Source of the DNA: JAXGPX01 sp040766745
GTDB lineage: Bacteria > Bacillota > Sulfobacillia > Fermentithermobacillales > Fermentithermobacillaceae
Length of the DNA stretch: 64,000 nt
Assembly (NCBI GenBank): GCA_040766745.1
Contig: JAXGPX010000004.1
Coordinates: 62,001 to 126,000, forward strand
Reading direction: 5' to 3'
Part shown: positions 26,681 to 34,702 of the stretch, piece by piece
How the letters are laid out: each line of letters begins with the position of its first letter
Position numbering within the stretch: the first letter of the stretch is position 1
Position numbers and translations under genes: made by a program
The notes under the pieces: model-generated
Databases searched by the model: none
Told to the model about the DNA's origin: nothing
The model's input: the letters and a program-made list of their open reading frames with translations, nothing else

Positions 26681-28069
26681 TTGTCTAGGAAATTGGTTTG
26701 GGGCCCTACATTTGAAGAAATGCTTCATCCTGAGAAGATCAAACCGGAGATCAGGAAGCAGGCATTGAAATCGAAGGAGACCGACCCTTTGTCTCCGGTG
26801 AACCTATTCAACATTACATGGAAGCAGAACAACGGTGGGCCTGCATATGCAATTTTGCCTAAGGAACTTACCGGTGTTGAAGCCAACATTGTAGTAATGT
26901 ATGCACGAGATTTCCCTACTCGCTCACATAAGGTAGGGGCTACGTATTCGGTGACTGTCGAGACGCAGATTGCAGGAGAGATTACTCCTGGAGAGAACAC
27001 CATTGTCTTTCCATCTACCGGTAACTACGGTATTGGAGGGTCATGGGTAGGCCCAAGAATGGGTTATGACACTATAGCGATTCTACCGGAGCTCATGAGC
27101 AGGGAGCGATTCGAGTTAATTGAAAGTTACGGCGCAAGGTACATCAAGACCCCTGGATGCGAGTCGAGCGTTAAAGAGATTTACGATAAGTGCTGGGAGC
27201 TTTCCGAAGATCCCAAAGTCAGGATTCTCAATCAGTTTCAGGAAATGGCAAACTACAGGTTCCACTACTACGTAACAGGCAACACTGTTGCAGAAGTCGT
27301 ATCAGAACTGAAATCCAAAGGGATTGGTGACGGAAAGTGTGCGGCGTTTGTATCAGCCATGGGGTCTGGCGGAACTATTGCAGCCGGTGACAGGCTGAAG
27401 CAATTGTTCCCCGATTCAAAAACTGTCGGCCTTGAGCCCATTCAGTGCCCTACCCTGTACAACAACGGATACGGCGATCATGATATCCAGGGTATAGGAG
27501 ACAAGCACGTTACCTGGGTCCACAACGTTCTCAACATGGACTGCTTGATATGTGTAGACGACATGGAATCCAAGTTAGGGCTGCAGCTTCTGACTGATCC
27601 CGTAGGTATGGACTATCTATCCCGGGAAGCAGGCATACCCTCACATGTGGTCGAGGACATGTCCACCATGTTCGGCATTTCAGGAGTATGCAACGTTCTA
27701 GGTGCCATAAAAACTGCAAAGTTATACCGGTTGGGCAAACAGGACAACGTGGTCACCATCCTTACTGATGCCATTGACAGGTACCGGTCAGTAATGGCTG
27801 ACCTAGACACCAGGTTCGGGCCTATGACACCGATGTCTGCCGCACAGCGTTTCTTTGGGATTTTCCATGGTGCCAAACTGGATTATGTTCAAGAAGGAAC
27901 CAGAAACAACAGAGATAGGTGGTTCAACCTTAAGTACTATACGTGGGTTGAGCAGCAGGGCAAGACTGTGGCCGAGCTTAATGCTCAGAAAGATCCGGAA
28001 TGGTGGATTGGGCACCAGCGCCGGATTCCCGAGGTAGATGCCCTTCTAAGGCAGATGCGTGGATACTAG
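26681..28069 (+). CDS. Fold-type-II PLP enzyme (cysteine synthase/cystathionine beta-synthase-like)
   Basis: 462 residues. Likely PLP lysine in FPTRSHKVGATYS, phosphate loop STGNYGIGGSW, and a second glycine loop VSAMGSGGTIAAGDRL. The C-terminal 80 residues (FNLKYYTWVEQQGKTV, DPEWWIGHQRRIPEVD) are not part of ordinary cysteine synthase and mark a distinct subgroup whose reaction I cannot name. TTG at 26681 lies 8 bases from ACGGAGG; the ATG at 26675 lies only two bases from it and is less likely. Pairing with the threonine synthase-like gene suggests a two-step or two-subunit amino-acid conversion. Confidence 0.78.
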   Translation: MSRKLVWGPTFEEMLHPEKIKPEIRKQALKSKETDPLSPVNLFNITWKQNNGGPAYAILPKELTGVEANIVVMYARDFPTRSHKVGATYSVTVETQIAGEITPGENTIVFPSTGNYGIGGSWVGPRMGYDTIAILPELMSRERFELIESYGARYIKTPGCESSVKEIYDKCWELSEDPKVRILNQFQEMANYRFHYYVTGNTVAEVVSELKSKGIGDGKCAAFVSAMGSGGTIAAGDRLKQLFPDSKTVGLEPIQCPTLYNNGYGDHDIQGIGDKHVTWVHNVLNMDCLICVDDMESKLGLQLLTDPVGMDYLSREAGIPSHVVEDMSTMFGISGVCNVLGAIKTAKLYRLGKQDNVVTILTDAIDRYRSVMADLDTRFGPMTPMSAAQRFFGIFHGAKLDYVQEGTRNNRDRWFNLKYYTWVEQQGKTVAELNAQKDPEWWIGHQRRIPEVDALLRQMRGY

Positions 28070-28242
28070 GCAGTTAGGTTCGGCAAACCGGCCCTACTTT
28101 TACCGGGGGAGATGAAGCCTGGGTGGATGCCGGCTTCCTCCGGAGCGGCCCTGGAACACCCGCCGGGTACCGGGGCCGCATGCAGGACAGGGGGGATGGA
28201 AAGAAGAGTATGGTATTGACGGTTACAAGGAGGTGATGCCCA

Positions 28243-29832
28243 TTGGAGTTTGAACTAATCATCAAAGGTGGCACAGTAGTTGACGGTGCTAAATCAAAGC
28301 CGGCCCGCCAGGATATCGGAATAAGAGACGGCATAATAGAAGCGATAGGTACCATAGAGGGAGCAGCCGGCCGGGTTATCGATGCTACAGGAAGAGTTGT
28401 CTGTCCTGGATTTATCGATACCCACAGCCACTCAGATCTGGTGCTTTTCTCTGATCCGGTTTTGCAACCGAAAACATTTCAAGGTATTACCACTGAAGTA
28501 ATCGGGCAGGACGGAATGGGAGTGGCGCCGCTTAGTGGAAAGTACATTAAAGCGTGGAAGAAGAGCATGTCTTCTCTGGCCGGGAACTGCGATGTGGATT
28601 GGAATTGGTGCTCTGTCAGCGAGTACTTGAAGGAAGTTGATAAGCAAGCCCTTGGGCCGAACATCGCATTTCTCGCACCTCACAGTAACATCCGAATGTG
28701 CGCAATGGGCCTGGATAACAGAAAGCCTTCCGCTGATGAACTGCGCTGTATGGAAAAACTTCTTGAACAGTGCATCGAAGAGGGCGCTTATGGAATGTCT
28801 ACCGGGATGATCTATCCTCCTTGCTGTTATGCAGGTACAGATGAGTTTGTCGCCCTCGGAAAGGTGTTGGCGAAAACCGGCACTGCGTTTGTTACTCACC
28901 AGAGAAGCGAAGCAGATGCCATTCTTGAGTCATGTGACGAAATTCTAAGTATAGGCAGGCAAAGTGGCTGCAGGATTCATTTTTCACACCTAAAAGTATG
29001 TGGGAAAAAGAACTGGAGCAAGCTCGACCCAATGCTGTGCAAGTTCGATGAGGCAGAAAACGAGGGGGTATGCCTGTCATTTGACCAGTACCCTTATGTT
29101 GCCGGCAGCACCATGATGAGTGTGATTTTCCCCCCATGGGCCCATGACGGTGGGGTTCCCAGGCTTCTTGAACGGCTGCACAATCCTGAGCTTAGAAAGA
29201 GAATGATATTCGATATTGAGCACGGGATTGAGGGATGGGACAACTTTGTAGATTTCGCAGGGCTTGACGGCATATTTGTTGCCTCAGTGAAAACTCAAGC
29301 CAACAAATCAGCGGCCGGCAAAAGTTTGATAGAACTAGGGGCTGAAAGAGGTAAGCCTCCTCTGGAAGCAGTCATGGATTTGATAGTAGAAGAAGACAAC
29401 GCAGTCGGATTGGTTGATTTTTATGGTACCGAAGAGCACTTGGTTAAGATTATGCAGCGTCCTGAGCATAACGTTGGCAGTGACGGTGTGATCGGGGACA
29501 AGCCTCACCCAAGGCTCTACGGAACGTATCCTCGGATATTGGGAAAGTATGTACGAGAAGGCGTTCTTGATCTACCTGATGCTGTGCATAAGATGACGGG
29601 CAAGGCAGCAGAGGTCTTGGGGCTTAAGGGCCGAGGAATTATCCGCAAGGGGTATGCTGCAGACATAGTGGTATTCGATGCTGGCTCAGTGGAAGATACT
29701 GCAACATACACCGACCCCAAGCAATTTCCCCATGGCATTGAGCACGTGATTGTCAATGGCCGAGTGCTTATCGAACACGGGAAGTCAAATCCCGTAAAGG
29801 CAGGTAGAGTCCTCAAGTTTTCCGGAAGATAG
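28243..29832 (+). CDS. N-acyl-D-amino-acid deacylase (amidohydrolase)
   Basis: 529 residues. It begins with the beta-sandwich common to the superfamily (LIIKGGTVVDG), then the metal site DTHSHSDL and a later histidine block (IHFSHLKVCGK). VGSDGVIGD carries the catalytic aspartate, and the C-terminus GYAADIVVFDAGSVEDTATY is typical of D-aminoacylases. The family hydrolyses N-acyl-D-amino acids to free D-amino acids and a fatty or short acid; related members act as D-glutamate or dihydropyrimidine-type hydrolases. The TTG start at 28243 follows a full AAGGAGGTGATG. The gap of 173 bp before it holds a G+C-rich stretch but no convincing promoter. Confidence 0.88.
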   Translation: MEFELIIKGGTVVDGAKSKPARQDIGIRDGIIEAIGTIEGAAGRVIDATGRVVCPGFIDTHSHSDLVLFSDPVLQPKTFQGITTEVIGQDGMGVAPLSGKYIKAWKKSMSSLAGNCDVDWNWCSVSEYLKEVDKQALGPNIAFLAPHSNIRMCAMGLDNRKPSADELRCMEKLLEQCIEEGAYGMSTGMIYPPCCYAGTDEFVALGKVLAKTGTAFVTHQRSEADAILESCDEILSIGRQSGCRIHFSHLKVCGKKNWSKLDPMLCKFDEAENEGVCLSFDQYPYVAGSTMMSVIFPPWAHDGGVPRLLERLHNPELRKRMIFDIEHGIEGWDNFVDFAGLDGIFVASVKTQANKSAAGKSLIELGAERGKPPLEAVMDLIVEEDNAVGLVDFYGTEEHLVKIMQRPEHNVGSDGVIGDKPHPRLYGTYPRILGKYVREGVLDLPDAVHKMTGKAAEVLGLKGRGIIRKGYAADIVVFDAGSVEDTATYTDPKQFPHGIEHVIVNGRVLIEHGKSNPVKAGRVLKFSGR

Positions 29833-29937
29833 TTTCTGTGTATCTGATTTCATGATGTGAGTATCGGTACGGAACGGAAAAGGTTTCTAGGGATTTCGCA
29901 ATCAAAAGTCAATTTCCTAGAAGGGAGGAACGCTCAC

Positions 29938-30720
29938 TTGTTCATTACCAGTAAAGCAATGAGTTTCGTTACAACTCTTGTCCTCATTGCCGTGATTTTC
30001 CGGCAGATGGCCCAGGCTAAAATTAAGCTCCCATCAATGAGGCCAATTGCCGGCCTGGACGCCCTAACGACAGTAGTTGGCCGGGCAACTGAAATGGGTA
30101 AGCCCGTTCACTACTCAACCGGAAGGGGTGCGCTGCACGATGAGTTTGCCCCGCAGACCATGGCCGGCCTAAACATTCTCTCCCACGTAGCAAAGCTTAC
30201 TGCGGAATATGACTGCAAACTTATCGATACGGTTATGCAGCCCCTGGTATTTCCGGTGGCTCAAGAGTTAGTTAAGCAGGGGTTTTTGGACGCAGGCAGG
30301 CCTGAAGCATTTCGTGATGATATTGTACGCTTTATCTCTCCGGAGCAGTGTTCGTATGCGGCTGGAACCATGGCCATTATGAAGCGCGAGCAAATCGCCG
30401 GCAACATTCTAATCGGTGCGTTCTACGCAGAGGCCTTGATGTTGGCTGAAACCGGAGCTTCTGTTGGAGCTATCCAGATTGGCGGCACAGCCCGTATGTA
30501 CCAGCTGCCTTTCTTTGCTATCACCTGTGACTATGTTCTGATAGGCGAGGAGATGTTCGCTGCAGGCGCTTATATTTCCAAGGACCCGGTGGCGCTTGGG
30601 TGCATAAGGGCCCAGGACCTTGGGAAAATCGTGTGCGTGGCACTTATAGTACTTGGATCTGTGCTTCAAACACTTAATGTAACCGGACTTCACAATTTTC
30701 TGAAGACTTACGGGAATTAA
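29938..30720 (+). CDS. Membrane protein, DUF6754-like, unknown function
   Basis: 260 residues with one N-terminal membrane span (AMSFVTTLVLIAVIF) and one near the C-terminus (GKIVCVALIVLGSVLQTL), enclosing a soluble region. That region has conserved-looking elements: HYSTGRGALHDEFAPQTMAG, EYDCKLIDTVMQPLVFPV, YAAGTMAIM and ETGASVGAIQIGG. From memory it corresponds to the DUF6754 family, which has no assigned role. TTG start at 29938 behind GGGAGG. First of four membrane genes that run almost without gaps (14 bp, 21 bp, 1-base overlap), so they very likely form one complex. Possible uptake or sensing role for the substrates of the upstream enzymes is inference. Confidence 0.7.
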   Translation: MFITSKAMSFVTTLVLIAVIFRQMAQAKIKLPSMRPIAGLDALTTVVGRATEMGKPVHYSTGRGALHDEFAPQTMAGLNILSHVAKLTAEYDCKLIDTVMQPLVFPVAQELVKQGFLDAGRPEAFRDDIVRFISPEQCSYAAGTMAIMKREQIAGNILIGAFYAEALMLAETGASVGAIQIGGTARMYQLPFFAITCDYVLIGEEMFAAGAYISKDPVALGCIRAQDLGKIVCVALIVLGSVLQTLNVTGLHNFLKTYGN

Positions 30721-30734
30721 AGGGGGGATAAACA

Positions 30735-31343
30735 GTGAATAGCCGTTGGGGTCCTAGATTGGTTACGCTTATCGCAGGCCTGGTAATGCTTACCGAGTGG
30801 TTCTTCCGGTCAGATGCTCTTAAAGGGCTTGCAAGCGAAATGAAGGTATGGGCTATCATAGTTGAAGCTTTCACTTTGGCTTTGGGAGCTTCAAACTTGT
30901 TCAAACTCCACGGAAGGAGCATTAGGCAAAAGGCACCTGGTTGGTACGGAAGTTTGTTCATGTTTGGTTCGGTAATATTGTTTGCAGCCACCGGGATTCT
31001 CGCAGGGACAGCCAGCCCGCTGTACAGAAAAATGTATGACACTGTGATTGGCCCTGCTGGTACGACGATTTTTGGATTGTTGTGTTTCTTCATTTTCTCG
31101 GCAGGTGCACGGTGTATACGGTTTAAGAACCTTGATTCGATCTTAATTGGCGCATCGATTCTCATTGTGTTAGTTGCGCAGGTTCCCCTTGGCGAAGTAC
31201 TCCTGCCGATGTTTATCCCCGTTTCCAAGTGGATGCTTGATGTAGTAAATGTTGCAGTTCAAAGAGGGATGATTATCGGAGCGGCCTTTGGAGCTTTTGC
31301 CGGTGCCCTTAGAACACTTGCTGGCCTAGAGCGTGGATTTTAG
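30735..31343 (+). CDS. Polytopic membrane protein, unknown function
   Basis: 202 residues with about six hydrophobic spans: LVTLIAGLVMLTEWFF; WAIIVEAFTLALGAS; SLFMFGSVILFAATGILAG; GTTIFGLLCFFIFSAG; SILIGASILIVLVAQVPLG; IIGAAFGAFAGALRTL. No family is recognised and there is no charge pattern of a known transporter. GTG start at 30735 behind AGGGGGGATA. Second gene of the four-gene membrane module. Confidence 0.68.
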   Translation: MNSRWGPRLVTLIAGLVMLTEWFFRSDALKGLASEMKVWAIIVEAFTLALGASNLFKLHGRSIRQKAPGWYGSLFMFGSVILFAATGILAGTASPLYRKMYDTVIGPAGTTIFGLLCFFIFSAGARCIRFKNLDSILIGASILIVLVAQVPLGEVLLPMFIPVSKWMLDVVNVAVQRGMIIGAAFGAFAGALRTLAGLERGF

Positions 31344-31364
31344 AGAGAGGAGGTGTAGCTGCCT

Positions 31365-32186
31365 GTGTTAGAAAAACTTGATAATAGATGGGTATATGCT
31401 CTTCTTATAGTAGTAACAGTAGTGCCGACCCTGTGGCCGGTTCCCCTTCCTATCAGGATCACTCCACATCACCAGACTATTTACGAGTTTGTTGAAAGTC
31501 TTGAACCCAAGGACGTAGTAGTCATATCAGCTGAATATACTGCAGGGTCAATCGGAGATGCCGAACCGCCCCTGGTTGCCATGACCAAGCATGCTATTCA
31601 GAAAGACTTGAGGGTTGTGTTCGTCGCGCTATCACCTGACGGCCTGGTGGCAGCAGAGAAGATGGTCGATCTGTGCCTTGTTGCCGGAAAAGTGTATGGA
31701 GAAGACGTAGTTGGCCTTGGCTATGCTGCAGGCGGTGAGCAGGCAATTGCATCAATGGTAGGAAGCTTTGCCCAGACTTTTCCCCTTGATGCCAGAGGCA
31801 ATCCTATCGAGTCGCTGCCTCTAATGTCTGAAGTCAAATCGCCTAAGGATGTCAAGATTGTTCTTCAAGACACTGACGGCGATCTCGGGCCCCTGGGCTG
31901 GATTAGGCAGCTGGGTATTCCTCATAAGACCCCGATTGCCACTGTGGTTTCGCCGATTATGGCCCCTGCTGCAATGCCCTATTACCAAGCAGGGCAGGTT
32001 ATTGGAGTTGGATCAGGCCTTCGCTTTGCGGCAGAGTATGAGAGCCTGATTAATGCACCAGGCAGGGGAACTGCCGGGATGACTGCCCAGTCGTTCTCTC
32101 ACGCCTATTTTATTCTTCTCGTAATCCTTGGAAACATTGGCTACTTTACTTCCAAGAAAGCTCCTGCGAAGGGGGGCAGCAACTAA
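31365..32186 (+). CDS. Bitopic membrane protein with large soluble domain, unknown function
   Basis: 273 residues. Spans at residues about 9-30 (WVYALLIVVTVVPTLWPV) and 245-262 (AYFILLVILGNIGYF) flank a domain of roughly 210 residues. This domain shows alternating strand and helix: DVVVISAEYTAGSIGD, HAIQKDLRVVFVALSPDG, DVVGLGYAAGGEQAIASM, VKIVLQDTDGDLGP, TPIATVVSPIMAPAAMPYY. It looks Rossmann-like, and with its topology probably lies outside the membrane. No catalytic motif is known to me. GTG start at 31365 behind GAGAGGAGGTG. Its stop TAA overlaps the next ATG by one base, indicating translational coupling. Confidence 0.7.
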   Translation: MLEKLDNRWVYALLIVVTVVPTLWPVPLPIRITPHHQTIYEFVESLEPKDVVVISAEYTAGSIGDAEPPLVAMTKHAIQKDLRVVFVALSPDGLVAAEKMVDLCLVAGKVYGEDVVGLGYAAGGEQAIASMVGSFAQTFPLDARGNPIESLPLMSEVKSPKDVKIVLQDTDGDLGPLGWIRQLGIPHKTPIATVVSPIMAPAAMPYYQAGQVIGVGSGLRFAAEYESLINAPGRGTAGMTAQSFSHAYFILLVILGNIGYFTSKKAPAKGGSN

Positions 32187-32791
32187 TGAGTATTTCAACT
32201 GACCCGGCAATGTGGCTAATGGCGTTTATTGTGCTGTCTCTAATTTCATTCGTGTTTAAGGATAATCCGGCATTCCGTATCGCAGAGAATATCTATGTAG
32301 GCGCTGGGGCCGGCCATATGATCGCAGCCGCATACAAGAATGTCACAGGCCTTGGTTTGTACCCACTTCTTGAACAGGGAAAGTTTAGCAGGCTAATCCC
32401 TATTATTCTCGGACTGACTCTGTTTGCCCGGTACAGCAAGAAATATGCTTACGTTGGCCGTTATGCCATTGCACTTCCTCTTGGCATGGGAACCGGTATT
32501 GCTCTTCGAGGAATTGTATCTGCCCAGATTCTATCTCAGGTAAGGGCAACTCTCTTGCCCCTTGACAACTTCAACAATCTGGTCATAATCGTGGGAGTCA
32601 CAGCCACCATATGTTTCTTTTTGTTCACAACCACTCAGAACAAGATGGTAAAGACATATTCGGCGGTGGGAAAGTATTTCATCCTCGTGAGTTTAGGTTT
32701 GACTTTTGCGACTGCAGTTTTCACCGAAGTAAGCCTGTATCTTGGTTCCATAAGTCTTTTGCTAGATAACTGGCTTGGGTTGATTAAGTGA
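32186..32791 (+). CDS. Polytopic membrane protein, unknown function
   Basis: 201 residues with six likely spans, among them MWLMAFIVLSLISFVF, IPIILGLTLFARY, YAIALPLGMGTGIAL, LVIIVGVTATICFFLF and ILVSLGLTFATAVF. Between spans 1 and 3 is ENIYVGAGAGHMIAAAYKN, a glycine/alanine-rich segment that could line a path. No family recognised. ATG start overlaps the previous stop by one base. Last gene of the sigma-54 operon; a strong terminator follows 86 bp later. Confidence 0.7.
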   Translation: MSISTDPAMWLMAFIVLSLISFVFKDNPAFRIAENIYVGAGAGHMIAAAYKNVTGLGLYPLLEQGKFSRLIPIILGLTLFARYSKKYAYVGRYAIALPLGMGTGIALRGIVSAQILSQVRATLLPLDNFNNLVIIVGVTATICFFLFTTTQNKMVKTYSAVGKYFILVSLGLTFATAVFTEVSLYLGSISLLLDNWLGLIK

Positions 32792-32876
32792 TCCTGAAAA
32801 TGGACGAGTTTTTTGCTTAGAAAGTCTGCACGCAGCAGTCCTTACGCAGTAGACTATGCGTAGCAGGCTAAGCAGG

Positions 32877-32912
32877 CCCGGGTTGGCAACTGAGTCAACC
32901 CGGGTTCTTTTA
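32877..32912 (+). terminator. Rho-independent terminator closing the sigma-54 operon
   Basis: CCCGGGTTG (32877-32885) pairs perfectly with CAACCCGGG (32896-32904) and is followed by TTCTTTT. The convergent MATE gene ends 34 bp further on. Confidence 0.92.
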
Positions 32913-32945
32913 CTTGCCGGCTGAAGATATCAACCAAGCGACAGA

Positions 32946-34322
32946 TTACGCCACTGCCTTCTTCCAGCGCCCGGACTTAAACCATACGAATCCTGCCACA
33001 CCTTTGACCAGGCCGTCGGCACCCATGGCCCACCATGCTCCGGTGACTCCTGTATGAAGGACATTGATCAAGATGTAGGTTAGCCCAAGGCGTACAACCC
33101 ATGCACTGAAAGCCGTGATTGCCATAGAGACTTTGGTGTCTCCGGCACCGCGCATAACTCCCAGAAAGACAAAGGAAAATGCTTGAGGTATCTGGCAGAG
33201 TGCCATGATTTCCAGGTAAATTGCACCCAGGCGTATGACTTCAGTATCAGATGTATAAAGGCTCATGAGCGCCTGAGGGAATACGGCGAACACAACGGCC
33301 AAAGTGCCGACTAGCCAACATGCCATTTTCAGAGACTGCCACGTACTCTTTTCAGCCAGTTCAGGTTGCTGAGCCCCAAGGTACTGTCCGACGAGGGTAG
33401 TGGCTGCAATTGAAAATGCCTGGGCAGGCATGTACGACAGGCTTTCTGCGTTAACGCCTATGGCATGGGCTGCGTAGGAGGTAGAGCCTAATCCTGCCAC
33501 CATTCTTACATAGAACAGAAAAGCGGTGCTCATAAGCAGGCGTTCCATGGTTCCTGGAATACCTACCCGGGCCAGCCTCTTTACGAGAGGCGCATTCCAC
33601 TTGAAGTCGCGGCGAAGGTTTACCGGTAACAGAGTCTTGCCTGAAAGGTATGGGATGAACAGTAGGATTGCCCCTACAAGCCGGGCTGTTGAGGTCGCTA
33701 TTCCGGCCCCCAGGACTCCTAGGGCTGGAAATCCTAACAGCCCGTACACAAGCACAACGTTTCCAGCAAAGTTTATTATGCTGATGACCATATTCACTTT
33801 CATTGGAGTTCTGGTGTCTCCGACCCCGCGAAGGGCTCCTGTGAGGACAGTTGATATCCACATACAGAAAAGTCCAGGGGTCATCACAAGCAGGTATCTG
33901 GTACCTTCTGCGACCACGCCGGGCTCTGCGCCCATCCAGACAACCACCTGCCTGGCTCTTGTTCCAATATACAAGGCCCCGAGCGATGCGATGATTACAG
34001 CCAGTACTATTGATTGGGCGGCTGCTTTGGAGGCATCTTGCTTTTCTCCGGCACCTGTCAGCCTGGCGACGACTGCTGTGGCCGCCACACTTGCACCCAT
34101 GAACACTCCATAAAAAAGATTAAGCGGCTGCATCGACAGTCCTATGGAGGCAACGGCGTTTGCGCCTAGATGTCCTACAAGAGCCATACTTACAATTTGA
34201 GCAAAGGTTTGAAGGACGCTTTCTGCCATTACCGGCCAGGCCAAGTCCATGACTTGTTTACGGATGACTTTATCTGTATCAGGAACGGGCCGCCTTAGTG
34301 CAGTAGGTTGTGAGTTCAGCAT
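32946..34322 (-). CDS. MATE-family efflux transporter
   Basis: 458 residues and twelve hydrophobic spans in two homologous halves (MAESVLQTFAQIVSMALVGH, then PGTMERLLMSTAFLFYVRMV). Inter-span motifs such as ALVGHLGANAVASIGL and the exchanges GALRGVGDTRTPM / GVMRGAGDTKVSM, found once per half, are diagnostic. MATE pumps expel cationic compounds in exchange for sodium ions or protons. Length and motif set are complete. ATG start at 34322. It converges on the sigma-54 operon and is not obviously tied to it. Confidence 0.94.
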   Translation of the reverse strand: MLNSQPTALRRPVPDTDKVIRKQVMDLAWPVMAESVLQTFAQIVSMALVGHLGANAVASIGLSMQPLNLFYGVFMGASVAATAVVARLTGAGEKQDASKAAAQSIVLAVIIASLGALYIGTRARQVVVWMGAEPGVVAEGTRYLLVMTPGLFCMWISTVLTGALRGVGDTRTPMKVNMVISIINFAGNVVLVYGLLGFPALGVLGAGIATSTARLVGAILLFIPYLSGKTLLPVNLRRDFKWNAPLVKRLARVGIPGTMERLLMSTAFLFYVRMVAGLGSTSYAAHAIGVNAESLSYMPAQAFSIAATTLVGQYLGAQQPELAEKSTWQSLKMACWLVGTLAVVFAVFPQALMSLYTSDTEVIRLGAIYLEIMALCQIPQAFSFVFLGVMRGAGDTKVSMAITAFSAWVVRLGLTYILINVLHTGVTGAWWAMGADGLVKGVAGFVWFKSGRWKKAVA

Positions 34323-34702
34323 TTTGCTCTCCGGTGTTGTTATTAGTCCGACTATGGCTTTTTTCGGTTCCTTGGTAGTCCTCGTACTGAATCCTGCATA
34401 AAATTAGAGACCCGAACTATTCTATCATAAAGTTTGTACTGGTGCTTGTGGAACTGTGGCCACGAATGTTTTGTGTTAGGACATCCGGTTTGGAAGGATA
34501 TTTCGGTACTCAAAACGAAAGTTTCTTCTATTGAGGTGTACTTTGAGATGTACTTCCGGTTTGGGGGAGTCAGGTGCCTGCCTGGCGTACCGTCCTGGGA
34601 AATCACTTGGCTTTGACCGGGCCTTCGTGACTGAGGGGTTCAGATTCATGTACCTTCTAGATCGCGACACGCATCTGCAATATCAATATGGAGGCAACAG
34701 AA
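34323..34702. other. Divergent intergenic region MATE / MFS genes
   Basis: 380 bases with no recognisable gene, repeat array or hairpin terminator. Two CTTGG-rich phrases and a mild A+T excess only. Confidence 0.4.
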
